From: Manihot esculenta
Taxonomy: Eukaryota > Streptophyta > Magnoliopsida > Malpighiales > Euphorbiaceae
Direction of reading: 5' to 3'
NCBI RefSeq assembly: GCF_001659605.2
Contig: NC_035170.2
Location: 28,252,020-28,316,019 of the forward strand
Length of the DNA: 64,000 nt
How positions within the stretch are numbered: the first letter of the stretch is position 1; every line of letters begins with the position of its first letter. Under the pieces are notes generated by a model that worked only from the letters and a program-made list of their open reading frames with translations, was not told where the DNA came from and made no database searches. Positions 27,067 to 38,760 of the stretch are shown piece by piece. The translations under genes and the position numbers were made by a program.

Positions 27067-27599
27067 TTAAGGAAACATAAGATTATTATTTTCATGGGAA
27101 GGCCAATAAATCCCTTCCCTTGTGCATGGAAGAGGAGCTGGTTGAGCAATGTATGTGGGACAGTGCTGTCCAGGCATCAGTACTGAAAAATCGACTGCGT
27201 ACGATGTTGTTGCCACCTGTAATCAAGTCACAAACAACTATGATCAATCCAAAGAAGCATATATATTTTAAATATACGGTAAAAGAGAAGACATGAAGGA
27301 CTTACTGTCTGTGGATTTCCAAGTTTGTCTACTGGTCCTGATTGTAAAGACCTGTTGATCAATCCTTGAGGGGAAGAAAAAGATGGGTTCGGCCTAAATA
27401 GATGTTCGAAGATCGCCATTATCAGGAACATTGATATTAATATAGCTGTAGCAACAAATCCAAAGGCAATGGCATTCATTGATGTTCCAAAACTTTTCCA
27501 TGGAGCTTCACGGTCGATGGCTCCAGTCTGAGACGAGGTAGGGTCTGGAGTTGTGTATATGTTCCAGGGCTTTGATCTTTCGGAGCTGAATGTGCTCAT
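27067..27599 (-). CDS. small single-pass membrane protein, plant-specific, function unknown
   Basis: Two exons, 27599-27306 (98 codons) and 27216-27067 (49 codons plus TAA), joined by an 89-bp GT-AG intron, give a 147-residue protein. Residues about 43-64 (AIAFGFVATAILISMFLIMA) form one hydrophobic membrane segment. The N-terminus is polar with Ser/Thr/Pro, and the C-terminal exon contains VATTSYAVDFSVLMPGQHCP and then a Pro- and Trp-containing tail (PLPCTREGIYWPSHE). Similar uncharacterised proteins occur in other plants, but I cannot name a family with certainty. The open frame running past 27306 into the intron should not be used. The leader is long and probably spliced. Confidence 0.8.
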
Positions 27600-29700
27600 A
27601 GTCCTGCTGTGTGAAATGCACCACCAGACTTAATGTTCAGCAATTGGTTTCTCTAAGAGATGACCTTGCTCATTTGTGAATTGCCCGTAGTCCTGGCCCT
27701 GAAAAGGTTTAACATGGAACGCACCAGCAGGATTGTGATGCATGAAAAAGAAATCAGATTACTTTCTTCGAAGTAAAATTCTAGAGAGGACCAAAAGAAA
27801 ATTATCAGAGATGACAACTTCAGTTTCCTCAGCTTAATCCCTCCAAAGAATTAATGCTATATGCATAACAAGGAGACACATGCCTGCAAGCATTTATCGG
27901 CAGTTCGGCAGACAAAATTGCAGAAAGCTGGATGATATATCTGATTTCACCAATTGTTATTCTAACAAAATGATTTTACAGAAGAAGATCATCCAACTTT
28001 AACAAGTTTCAGAGAAAATGTGAGCTCTGTATCTGCAGAATAGGCAAATGGCATATTGATTCTAACAATCTAGGAAAAGTAACAGAAAGTGAACTTGAAA
28101 AACAGAATGTCTGAAGCTAACATTCAATCTCAGAAGCTCATTTTACAAATATCAAAGAAATGATTTGGAAATTTTAAAAAAGTGCAGATACTTACAGAAA
28201 CAAAACACAGAGATGAGATGCAAATTTTGCAGAACTTCCAATGAACTCTTTTTTTTTTCCTTAGTAAATTCCTACATTATGATCAAAAGCTATATATAAA
28301 GTAAGCAAAAGCTAACCTTAACATGAGAAGGCATTTGGGTTTTGGTCCTAAGAAGTAGGAGTACACATTATCTGAGAACTTGAGATCCTATAGCTTAGCT
28401 GCTATGGAAAAACAAGACACTCACACTTCTCAATGAATAATTTAAACAATGTAGCTAAGCTTTATACCCCAATAGAAAATGTAAAGACAAAGATACATGA
28501 TAATCCTAGCAGTACAAAAACTTTTTTTTTTCTTTTTTTTTTCTTTTTCATGTTTATGTTCTTGATGCCTAACTTAATGGATACTATACCTTGTCTGAAG
28601 AAGCATACTTAAAAGAAATCAAAAGCATGGGCCTTCATGTCTGCAAACCTAAAAACAAAGACTGGCCTGTTGGGTGCTTTAAAAAGTATTCACCTTTATG
28701 TGCTGAATTACATTAAGAGATTGGGAAATTTTTCTTAATTTTAAACTTGTCTGCATTAACCCCATTTGGGTATCAATTAGAACCTGCAGAGTTTATAATT
28801 GAAAAAATTACTATTTAGTTCAGTGATATGGAGAAATTCATCAGTTGGTCTCTCGATTTTGAAAAATATATTAAAATATCATTGAAGTTTTAAAAAATCT
28901 ATTAATTAATCGTCTATTAATTTTAGCTGTTAAATATCATAAAACGGTCTAAAATACCTTAATATAGAGGGATTAATTAATAAACTTTTTACCAAACTGA
29001 GAGATCAGCTAATGAGTTTTCAAAAACTCAACGGCTAAAACTAAAAAAATAACTAATTAGCAGACCTTTCTAAAGTCTCATAAATATTTTAATGTATTTT
29101 TCAAATTCGAAAGACCAATTAATGAGTTTCTCCATACAACAAAGATTAAATAGTAAATTTTTCTTTATAATTTATCGACAAAGTCTCTAATTATGAACTA
29201 TTTGTCACTAACCCATATTCAAATTTGACATGAAAAATGATTATTAACCATAATAAAGTATTAATATGCATGAAGAAAAACAAATGGGTTAGGAAAAGAA
29301 AGATGAGAATTACCTGTTATTAGATTATTACCTTCTGGATTAAAGGTTAAAGGTCAATTGGTGATGGCATGAGATATTATTAAACCCTAACCCTAATTCA
29401 AATCCAACATAAATATAGAGAGGTAATCATGGGAAGAGTAGGCAATATCTCATATAATCACAAATAATCTTCCACTGAATGAAAAGAGAGATAAAGAAAT
29501 CCAAAAGCTGCTACAGAAACCCATAAAAATAACTAGGGTTTTGCATGTGAACAAAAGGCAAGCATAAGAACAAAGAATTCAAAGCATCACAGAAATATTT
29601 AAAAGAGAAAATTAAAAAAGAGAAAGAGAGAGAGGGAAGAGGCTATTGTACTTACAAGACATTGAATGGGATTCATTTGTCAACATGGCAATCACCTTGT
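27600..29700 (-). promoter_or_regulatory. long, probably intron-containing 5' leader of the small membrane-protein gene
   Basis: About 2 kb upstream of the start codon there is a strong minus-strand donor, CTT|GTAAGT, near 29655, and pyrimidine-tract/AG acceptors occur closer to the ATG. No coding frame is present in between. I infer one or more 5' UTR introns. The alternative is that this is spacer and the real promoter lies near 27700. Transcript data would decide. Confidence 0.35.
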
Positions 29701-30197
29701 CTGAGAATGATATGAAAGCCCTATTTAGACCTAAATCCCATCAGAAATTTTCTCAAATTTGAAAGAAGGCATCATTTTATTCCTTTTATTTTCTTTACAA
29801 AAAGATGTCAACATGGCAAGATAATCTTTTCAAGCTCAATCAAATTCTTCTCTACTAACCTAAGAATTTGAAAGCAAAAAACATACTTGATGATTAGTTG
29901 TTTTCTGAGTGTGAAGTGACTCATCACTTGTTTTTCTTTTTCCAAAAGGACAAAAAGAAATATAAAATTTTTTCAAATTCTATTTCATTACAAAAGAAAC
30001 TAAAAATCCATGACCCCTTTCATTTTGTTTTATTATTTATAATAAAATTAGAATTTTTTTTCATGCACAAAAGTTATTGAAAGATTGATAATTGCTTTGC
30101 AATTTCCATTCAAGAGATTTTGGCTAAAGAGAAAGGGTCCCATGACAAGATAGCACTGTAAATCAGACAGTTGAAAATAGATTGAAGCATATGTTTC

Positions 30198-30246
30198 CCT
30201 CCTTTTCTTTCCTTTTCTTTTCTTTTCTTTTCTTTTCTTTTCTTTC
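30198..30246. repeat. (CTTTT)n microsatellite
   Basis: A run of CTTTT/TTTTC pentamers, slightly degenerate at its left end. It produces the Lys/Arg/Glu-rich spurious open frames at 30048-30304 on the minus strand, which are not genes. Confidence 0.9.
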
Positions 30247-30547
30247 CCCCCAAGTCTCCATCTAAAGCAAAACCAAGCCTTTTGCTTTTCCAACAATTCA
30301 CCAAGAAATGTTCTTAGATTAATTAAAGCAGAAATTATAGGTTCTTGAATATATATATTACATCATATATTATATTATATTATAAAGTATTTATGCAATT
30401 TATGAATTAAATGTTTGGAACATGGTTTGCTTTTCTACTTTTGGCCGGTTCAACAGTGAGTCTCCACAATCTTCACCTTCACGTGCCCTCCCACAAGCAC
30501 ACGTGCATGAATCATGAACTTGCACTGCCTTGTATTACTTGATTAAT

Positions 30548-30598
30548 CATAAATAATAATAATAATAATAAAATAATAATAATAATAATAATAATAAA
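30548..30598. repeat. (AAT)n microsatellite
   Basis: A run of AAT trinucleotides interrupted once by an extra AA-containing unit, in an AT-rich spacer. Confidence 0.9.
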
Positions 30599-30699
30599 TA
30601 TAACATGGTTAAAATATTTACTTTTCATCTTCCATCCACGTAAATGAACTTTCTTGTTGATGTTATGTGATTCGGAGAAAATAGAATTTTTCGAGTGTG

Positions 30700-31230
30700 T
30701 GTAAACTTAGTCTGAGGGTCAACTTTATTTCTTTTTTACTTATTCTCTAGTGACACGTAATTGTCACTTTGCTATAGTGTCACCTGTCTCTATTACGTAG
30801 AATCGTACATACAGGCATACCTGCATGCCTATTCTCGTCAAGCGGTCATTTAATTCACTGGATTTAATTCTCCTTGTCGGACGTACCTGTCTGCCCATCC
30901 TCGTCAGGCGGCCATTTAATTCACCGAATTTAATTCTCCTCCGAAGCGCGTGGTAGTAGAACCGCGGCATAACTGGGTCTGCTCTCATTTTTTCGTCACA
31001 TTAGGCGAGCTAGGCTTCCTTCTAGCAGGTTCGGGCCTTCGGACTCCGCAGCCTGCCTTAGGCGCGGATTGGACGTGATGCTGACGGATTTACCTACTTA
31101 ATGGGTTCTAGTGCGCTTTAAAACTGTCTCTTTCTCCAGAATTCAACCTCAACCTGAATGCTAAAGGCCCAACGGTCATCGCTTCACTTGTTATACAAGT
31201 ATTATTCTTTCAAGTTCATACACCTCCAAA
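30700..31230. mobile_element. probable LTR-type relic with an internal tandem duplication
   Basis: A GC-richer block in AT-rich spacer. It contains a hairpin-like AGTGACA...TGTCACT near 30749-30768 and two diverged copies of a unit of about 62 bp (around 30815-30876 and 30877-30938) built on CCTRYMTGCC, then CTCGTCARGCGG and CATTTAATTCACYGRATTTA. Composition and internal repeats resemble plant LTRs. No certain termini or target duplication were found and no coding remnant is attached, so the element type is unproven. Confidence 0.35.
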
Positions 31231-31710
31231 CAATTCAGATCACAAAATCTTAGCTTCCAGTCTAATTAAAAAAAGGTAATTTCCAACTAACTCAATACAC
31301 AGAGATAGCAAATCTGTTTTTCTGAAAAACAAAATGAGAGAGTCAGGGGAATTTATTTTCAAAGTAAATGTTACAGACAGTATGTGGAGATTTTTTGAAG
31401 TAATACAAATAATGCAAGTAAAGACAGATTTGTAAATATAATAAAAAGATAATGAATCAAACATAAAAGTATTTCAACCCAATTAATTTGGTGAATTAAA
31501 AAAACATATAAATTACAAAATTTTAAAAACTCAACATTTCTTAACTACTTTAATACACTTAAATCTAAAACTAATTAGTAAAATTTTTATAAATATCTAT
31601 AAATAAGACCAGGGATTGCAATCCATGTCTCTTACCTCTAAAAAAAATGTTGGAAGTTGGTGCGGGTCCTGTAGAAGTACTAGAAGGAACAAAGAGAGGA
31701 CTTCAGTTTA

Positions 31711-32649
31711 GATGATGTCTCGTCTCTTTCGGAAGAAATCCTAACGGAAACATTCCAAATCAAATTCAAGCCGCTTAGCTTGGACAAATATAATGGAACA
31801 AAAAATCCCAGAAGCTACCTGATGATCTTCAGAATGACCATGCAGTTTCAAGATGTCAACGATTTCGTGTTATGCCAAGCGTTTCCGTCAACACTCACAC
31901 ATTTGACTCAAAAATGGTACCAATATTTGAGCTCAGGTTTAATTTAAAATTTTACACAGTTTGCTATGTTATTTAAGTCTAAATTTATTACTTCATATCT
32001 CCTGTGAGTCTTTAAGAAATTTTATCTCATGGTTCAATGTTGAAACAATACAAGTGGAGGAGTTAAATCATAAGATAGCGTACGAAACATTAAAGAAAGA
32101 AATATGCAACATCAAGTTCATAAATTCCTTAATAAAAAATATAGCCGCAATGTATCAATAGTTGATAGATAAAAATCAAAAGTATATCAAGTTAGATGAC
32201 AAAGTTCAAGTACTAAAAGAAGACAAGAGAGCGAGCCAAAGGTGAAGCCAAAAGTCGAAGAGGCAAGGACACGAAAGGGATCACAAGAGCTACCCTGTCT
32301 CCCAAAAGAGGGATGCCCAAAGTAAGTATAAGAATTATACCCCATTAAATGACTCACATACACATATTCTAATGTGAATTAGGAAGAATGACAAGAACGT
32401 TAGGTGGCTGTCCAAGTTTAATCCCAAGAAAGCGAAAAGATGAGATAGGACCAAGTACTGCAGTTTCCACGATGATCACGGTCTACGACAGAGGAGTGTT
32501 AGAAGCTGAAAGATGAGATCAAGAGGCTAATAAGGGACGACACTTTTCGAAAATTCGCTAAGAAGGGTAGGAAAGAGAGGAGACCTGAATCTGAGACAAT
32601 AACTCTTGAAACCACCCCAGATCAGGAGCTTGTGGGATTATTCATGTAA
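31711..32649 (+). pseudogene. retrotransposon gag remnant (Ty3/gypsy)
   Basis: The first part reads FKIKFKPLSLDKYNGTKNPR then SYLMIFRMTMQFQDVNDFVL and FPSTLTHLTQKWYQYL, matching the retrotransposon gag domain (the LDKYNGTxNPxxYL and AxxWYxxL blocks). Near 32450-32570, KYCSFHDDHG and a frameshifted TTEEC.KLKDEIKRLIRD..F.KF correspond to the conserved CxFHxxHGHxTxEC region found late in plant gypsy gag. Several stops and frameshifts interrupt it (for example after 31940), so no functional capsid protein can be made. Confidence 0.8.
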
Positions 32650-32934
32650 TTATGGAAGGACCTAGTAATGATCAGGGGAAGTAAACAAACCATAGATGTA
32701 ACAACTAGTTTGGTAAGGTCGGTAAAAATCGAAAAAGACAATTTAAAGTCTCAAAGGTCATTCGCCTAGAGTCTTAGTCTTATAATCTAGTCAAATTAAG
32801 TGGCTGAGTCATGAATACTTGTAATCCTCAGAAAATTTTATCAATAACAAGTTAACGAGGTAATTTTCATATGTTGTATTCTTCAGTGACAATGAACAAT
32901 GGGATTTTCTTCCTCAAAAAGATTAAGGAGATAA

Positions 32935-33840
32935 GAAGAGGCTATAAGATGGGTTTTGCCAAGCTAGGTCACAAGGCGAGTTCCGCCAGACCATAATTCG
33001 GGCGTTGGTCCCACTAAATGAAGGCCACAAGGCAGATCTCGCCATGTCAAGTCACAAGGCGGGTTCTGCTAGACTACAATTCGAGCATTGGACTGTGGAA
33101 ATAAAGGCCACAAGGCCATTTGGGTATGAGACCAATAAACAAAGGCCATAAGGCAATTGCCAGGCCATCTGGGTATGGGACCCAGTAAACAAAGGCCATA
33201 AGGCGAGTATAAGCCAGACTAGAAGACCGGACATTGGTTCCACTAATCAAGGCATTCATGCCATATTACAAGGCAAATATAAGCTAGTACACAAGGCTCG
33301 GCGTTGATCCCACTAATCAAAGCATTTATCCAGAGCCACGAGGCGAATCCCTCCAGACTCAAACGATCGGGTGTTAGTCCTCTATAAAAATTTCTAAGGT
33401 ATTTGATGTCTAAAACCACAAGGCGAGCATAAGTTAGGCCAAAATATCAGGCGATGGTCCAGCAAGGCAGCAAGGTTAAGCTACAAAGTGGGCTTTACCA
33501 GGCCAAAAGACTGAGCAATGGTTCCACTAAACTAAGGCTTTCATGCCAGGCTGTAAGATGAAAGGTGGATACCACCAAGCTCAATGACTGGATGTTAGTC
33601 CAATATAAATGTCTCTAAGACATGGGATACCCATACATAGGGCAGGTATTAGCCAGACTCGGCAACAGGATGATAGTCCCACATAAAAATTTCTTCAAAG
33701 CTATTTCAAGCCGAAAGGTGGGTAATCGCCAGGCCGCAGGTCCAAGTGTCGATCCCATTTTACAAAAAAGGATGGGCTATTTTATGACTAGTGGAGGTGT
33801 TATGATCGGGTGTTGATCCCTTAGCAATTTTTTAAGGAAT
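32935..33840. repeat. degenerate minisatellite within the Tat-like relic, unit roughly 80-90 bp
   Basis: Recurring words are CACAAGGCGRGT, then CGCCAGRCY (or AAGCCAGACT), then GGCGTTGGTCCCACTAA, then AARGCMTTCATGCC. At least eight variably deleted copies can be followed. They produce scattered short frames on both strands with no coding character. Confidence 0.75.
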
Positions 33841-33949
33841 TATTCAAGTCTTGATTAGATAAGGGTTGTGAACAAGTACATGGTATGAAAATGCTTAGTG
33901 AAAATAATGGCAAGATGAGAGAAAATATTTTCATTAAAGTCATAAAAGA

Positions 33950-35939
33950 TTACACAGGAGGAGGGATATTTTCATGTTCATCCTCTCGAGTCTCTATTAC
34001 ATTAGTATTCTCTACATCTATCACATTATCTGTAGAGACTCGATCAATGGGATTGTCCTCAGCTTGGCTCTTCCCCTCTTTAGTCTCATCTCCCTCCCCT
34101 TCAGAGAAGATGTCATCTATCCAAGAAAAGTCTTCAAAAAGAAACCCTTTCAATAGCTCCTTCTTGATCGAGTCTTGACCCTGTACGAACATCTCTCCAC
34201 CTAGGGCCACCATCTTCTGAAACTCTGCCTCAAGCTCAGTAATCCTAGTAGAGGTGGCTCGAGCCTCCTCAGCTTGAGCCTGAAGATCTAGAACTTGATA
34301 ATGTAGCAGGACCACCTAATCCTCAGCAGTCTTTGCCTGATTCTCAAGGACAAGCATGGAAGCTTTAGCCTCAATCAGCTCAGCTTGGAGCTTATCCACC
34401 GACTCCAGAGTCTCCCTCATGGTGCTTTCTACTTCATTGACTCGAGTCTTTAGCCTCAAGCATTCCTCGACCAAGAGCCTCTTGTTTGTCTCTTGAGTGC
34501 CAAACTCTCGCCTTAGGGCTTTGTGGTGCTCTTGGGCCACATAAGTGCAAAGAGCACTCTCCAAGGCAGAGTGCATGACATTATCGAAGAGCTCGTCTAT
34601 CTCGAGCTCATTCAAGCGACGGTGATCCTTAGGCCTCAGGGCACTTTTGATTAACAGAATGGCTAGAGTAGGATCATCAAGGAGAGAGGGTGCCCAATTT
34701 AGCGCCAATGTCAGGTGCTGGATGCTTAGAGGCTATAGGGATTCAGCCCTCACATCCGCAGGAGCGGGTTCAGAAGGAATGGGGACAACAGTAGGAAGCT
34801 CGAAAGCTAAGGCAGAAGTAAAGGCACTCATAGTAGAAGACTCAGGCTGCGAGGGAGCTGACTCTTCTCCTGTAGGTTTGGGAGGAGGAAGCATGTTCAT
34901 TTGTTCCACTTGGCGAGCACACTTGGGAGGGGGACCAGTTACCCCGACAACAGCTTTGCCTTTACAAGCAGTATGCACCGCCTCAACAAATCTACTTCCT
35001 GACCCAGCCATACCTACAAAAAGTGAAAAGTAAGTAAGCAAGACAGTATGAGATCTAAAAAAGACAGAAAGAAAAGTACCATGATTCCTAGCCATGGAGG
35101 TGCCTTCCCCAAGGCTGGGAAGGTTGAGCAGATGAGGACCCCGAGTCTAGCTCGCTTGAAGATGACTCCACCGGGACAAGACGATGTTCCTCATCGCCTG
35201 GGTGATGTCAACTTTCTTAAGGGATTTAGCCATTGTCAAAAGGGAGGCTAAAGCCTCATCTTCCTCCCTCCTTGGTGAGACCCCATACTTCCTCTGTTCC
35301 AACTATAAGTTTCAGCTCATTTGGAGACGCCCAAAACCCCCCGAACATCTAGTGTCGGAGGACAAAAAATTTGTTTTTTCATTGCTTTAATGAGGAAGGT
35401 ATCTGGTCGAACATCATCTAGCATTTGCGTTCGCTAAAAAACCAAAACTCCTCATTTTTGCGGGTGCCTAACTGATATAGCTAAAGAAGAGTGCTACACT
35501 CGGTTTGATGTAGTTATTAAGACAGACGAATTGGAAAGCCACCAGGATTCTCCAGCTGTTAGAATGCAGTTGAACAACCAAAAGCCTGTGAAACCGAAGG
35601 ACATCAATAAAAAATAGGTCTAGAGGGAACCGGAGACCCGACTTGAGTTGCTCTTCGAAGACTATAATAGTGTCTTTCGCAGGGATCAAGTTATTCGTGC
35701 AAAGGGGAAGGAGAAAAGACACGAAATGTCTCTTGAGGAATATGGTATATATCATAAAGGCGATCAATATCTTGCTTTGATAAGTTAGACGAAATCTCAC
35801 TAATCGAGCTACCCTTACTTTCTGGAGCCTCCCTCAGTGGAACGATGGGTGCTGGGGCACGAATGGGGCTGCCAGAAGAGGAGCTAGAGGCAAAACCTCC
35901 ATGGGGGTTAAGAGAAGAAGAGGAGGTATTCCTATTCAT
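33950..35939 (-). pseudogene. antisense extra ORF of Tat-like retrotransposon (gypsy-type transposon domain, PF04195-like)
   Basis: Read on the minus strand it starts MNRNTSSSSLNPHGG (Ser/Pro-rich), then HIPQETFRVFSPSPLHE and, after a frameshift, FEEQLKSGLRFPLDLFFIDV with SNSWRILVAFQFVC. These blocks match the plant domain annotated as 'putative gypsy type transposon' (PF04195). Farther on come a Pro-rich linker (34733-35019 frame) and a long coiled-coil-like part (34708-33950: LKTRVNEVESTMRETLESVD and LQAQAEEARATSTRITELEA), broken by a single in-frame TAG at about 34316. Stops and frameshifts make it non-functional. Its role in intact elements is unknown. Confidence 0.75.
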
Positions 35940-36339
35940 TTTAAGAGTAAGCAAAAATTATTGTGAAAGCAAGGAGAGTATGATCGGAAAAGAAGGAGCG
36001 ACCGAGTCTTTCTGAAAATGAAGATTACCGTTGAAAGCAAAAGTGATAGTTTTGGAAGAAGAAGGGTTCTTATAAGATGATTTTGACGACAAGATTTAAA
36101 TGCGGCCTGAGACGAGGCAACCATCATTGAAAGGATAGGCAGCAAAGGGACGTATGATAGAAAAAAAATCAATATCCATAAGCCACGTACCCCAAAACGT
36201 GAACACAATTGTCACTTTCAAATCTGAAAAATCGAAGACCAACGGGGGACCTCTAATGCTACATAAGAGTCGTCTAACGAAAGTCATGAGCTGTTGCTAC
36301 AGAACTGGTCTACGTGGCAAGAATATGATAAGTAAGTAA

Positions 36340-36778
36340 TGTGGTCCCACCCAAGAAAAAGAAGATCCGGACACCTTTATACCCAGTTCATCATTAAAAC
36401 TCGCCCTTCCCTGGACAGGTCGAGTCTCAACACAAAGTTACTGTTATTAGGAACAGTCCCACATATCCCCGTTACGCCTATAATAACAGAATCACCAATA
36501 TATTAGCTTGCAATATCTCTTATTAAGCAACTGGTCACATCATCACCGGATTATCAGGAAATGTTATATTTATTTTTATTTTCTTACAATATAAAAGGAG
36601 AAAAATCATAGAGGTAAAAATACGTAATTCGCTAACACTACACAAGTTACAAGCAGTTCATTACACTTAGCTTATTCTCCAGTATACTGATTTGAGTATC
36701 AGAATAGCTGTCGTGAGTACCCACCACATCATATTCTTTTTCTTGCAGGATCAGCCATACAGTTTCGTTCCGGCAACA
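36340..36778 (+). mobile_element. probable 3' LTR of the Tat-like relic (borders approximate)
   Basis: A candidate begins TGTGGTCCCACCC and ends TTCCGGCAACA (TG...CA). It contains TATAAAAG at 36590-36597 at a promoter-like position, followed by the string GATTTGAGTATCAGAATAGC and TCTTGCAGGATC, which resemble the conserved downstream part of plant gypsy LTRs. The left border could lie further upstream (after 36100), because no partner LTR is available for comparison. Confidence 0.5.
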
Positions 36779-38050
36779 ATACTAATAAAAAAAATTTTCA
36801 GTTTAAATGCAATGTAGCTCAAAAATAATAATTCATGAGTGAAATATTTTGATTTAGATAAAAAAAAATTCAAGAAGTTCAATTTCTTGATTTTCTTATT
36901 TTTTAGCTAAAATTGAGTTTAAATTGAATCTTATTGTTTGTTGTTGTTGTTGGTTTTCCACCTTAAAACTCAGCTATTTACTTATTCAGCAACGGAAGTT
37001 GTAATTGAAACACCAAATTAAGGAGGATTTGTATTCCAATCAGAAGCCTAATTGCCTATTCAAGCAATATTAGCAACCACTTTGGACAAAGGGCTCGCGA
37101 GAGGATGAAGGCATTAGCAACTTCCTAATATCTGGTAACAATATTATGGTTTGGAGGGATTTGTGAGATAGGGGAAGGTGAACAATTAGTTTAAGAAGAA
37201 ATAGTGCTCTGTGAAGGGAAAGGCATTTAATGATTCAGTTGTGAGGAATTTGTTTATTGACTTTGGTGGTGAGGGATTAGTGCTCTGTGTTTTGATTCAT
37301 TGAAGTACAGAATTTGGTGTAGCTCCATGCTTGAGTTTGTTAGGTGTCCCTATGTTGTGAGGCTTTGGTTTCATTGCTTATAACTAAAAGTAGTCGGTGT
37401 TTGGTTTAGTGTAAAGCCATGGTTCTTGTGATTTCCAGTGCTTCACTTTCCATGTTCAGAGACGAGCCATTGCATCCGCTGCTCCTGCGTTGGACACTGG
37501 AACCTTACTCCACTCGCTTTGGCGTGACATGCTTCCTGGGTCCAATCAACCTCATGGGCCATATTTTTGTTTTGTCTAGGCCACTTTTTCAGCCTATTTC
37601 TTCGGCTCGTAATATATATATAGCAGATAATTGCAATATCATATTGGTGAAAGCAGTTGGTTCCAATATCAAGCAGTTGGTTCCAATATCAAGTAGTTGG
37701 TAGGTTCCACAGTGAGTGATTGTTCCGCTTGGATCCTCTATAGTTTACACTGCTATGAATTATTCAGGGTGCATGTTCTTTCCTTTCCTGATACTACGAT
37801 AAGGTCAAGGAGGATATGGATCCTGCACATATGAGTAGGGATAAGGCCAAGTGCCATACACATGGTGATGATTAGCTATGCATATGTAGCAGTTTTTAGC
37901 CTTTTGTCGGTAACACTTTCTTATCACTTTTACTGTGACTGCATTAATTTGTTCTGAGCATAACTAGTTATTGGCCTACCATTTAATCTCTAATTTTAAC
38001 TTTTCATATACAAATTTCCTTGATAAATAAATAGGTATATATTAGTTCCT
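36779..38050. other. spacer between the Tat-like relic and the LINE, with a 20-bp tandem repeat
   Basis: No gene recognised. A 94-codon plus-strand frame at 37419-37703 has no known motif. At 37651-37700 the 20-mer AAGCAGTTGGTTCCAATATC occurs twice in tandem followed by half of a third copy. Some of this may be the 5' portion of the LINE (5' UTR or ORF1), but I see no ORF1 motif. Confidence 0.45.
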
Positions 38051-38054
38051 GTAT

Positions 38055-38760
38055 GTTCCAATGATGTCCGGAATTGCAAGGTATTAGACATCCCTTGGTG
38101 GTAAAAGCTCTAAAGGACCTTTTATATAAATATCGGCATCCATTGTCTTCCTTATAGAGATTAAGAACCGATGTAAGTATATGCAATATTTACAACGTTA
38201 ATGTAGCTATCCTTTTTCAGATTTCATTGATCCAATTGGAAAGGTAGGGGGTTTGACATTATGGTGGAATAATATTGTATCATTGGACCCACAACTCATT
38301 TGCCAGCATTTTATGGATTGTCATGTACAACTCGTTAATATAGAACTACAATGGTAAATGACATTTGTATTTAGTTATCCTGATAAGGGTAGCAAAGATC
38401 TTTTGTGGTATGATTTAAAATACCTTCATGTCTCACAAAAGTTACCATGGTGCCATATTAGCGATTTCAATGCAAATTCGGACTCAGGAGGACACGCTAG
38501 GAGGTTGTGAGGTATGCTAGCTCTTCTCAGATGGAAGGTTTTAATGACTATTCACTCATGTGCACTGATGGAACTATCATGGCAAGGTTCTGCTTATACT
38601 TGGTTTAATAAGCGCTTTGGTGATCAAGCTATCCAACAATGTTTAAATCATGCTTTAGTTTCTATTGAATGGCAGGAATATTTTCCACGGGCACAAGTCA
38701 TCCATGAATCCCTACTGGAGTTAGATCATTAACCTTTGGTTTTGTTTATTGATGCTTGTC
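38055..38760 (+). pseudogene. LINE apurinic-like endonuclease remnant
   Basis: Pieces in successive frames read HPLVVKALKDLLYKYR, then FIDPIGKVGGLTLWWNNIVS, then the region normally carrying the GDFN motif (here ISDFNANSDSGGH), then LSWQGSAYTWFNKRFGDQAI and LDH. This follows the order of the plant L1 endonuclease/exonuclease/phosphatase domain. Stops and frame changes interrupt it. Confidence 0.78.

Larger units (their letters stand above)
31690..36778 (+). mobile_element. degenerate Ty3/gypsy retrotransposon relic, Tat-like, lacking recognisable pol
   Basis: In order it holds a gag remnant (about 31711-32649), a short region, a degenerate minisatellite (about 32935-33840), an antisense extra ORF (35939-33950, minus) and a likely 3' LTR ending in CGGCAACA at 36778. 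A gag, an extra antisense ORF downstream of where pol should be, and tandem repeats in the 3' non-coding region are features of the Tat lineage (Grande, Retand and related elements). No protease, reverse transcriptase, RNase H or integrase motif could be found. I did not find a matching 5' LTR, so the left end is probably truncated. Confidence 0.7.

Noticed and set aside
30048..30304. Two Lys/Arg/Glu-rich minus-strand frames
   Set aside because: They are translations of the (CTTTT)n microsatellite.
33052..33259. Short frames encoding WPLFTGSHTQMAWQLPYG-like repeats
   Set aside because: They are translations of the minisatellite in the Tat-like relic, without any family match.
32935..33840. 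CRISPR-like array of spaced repeats
   Set aside because: Repeats are diverged and contiguous, with no uniform repeat/spacer alternation, and the context is a plant retrotransposon.
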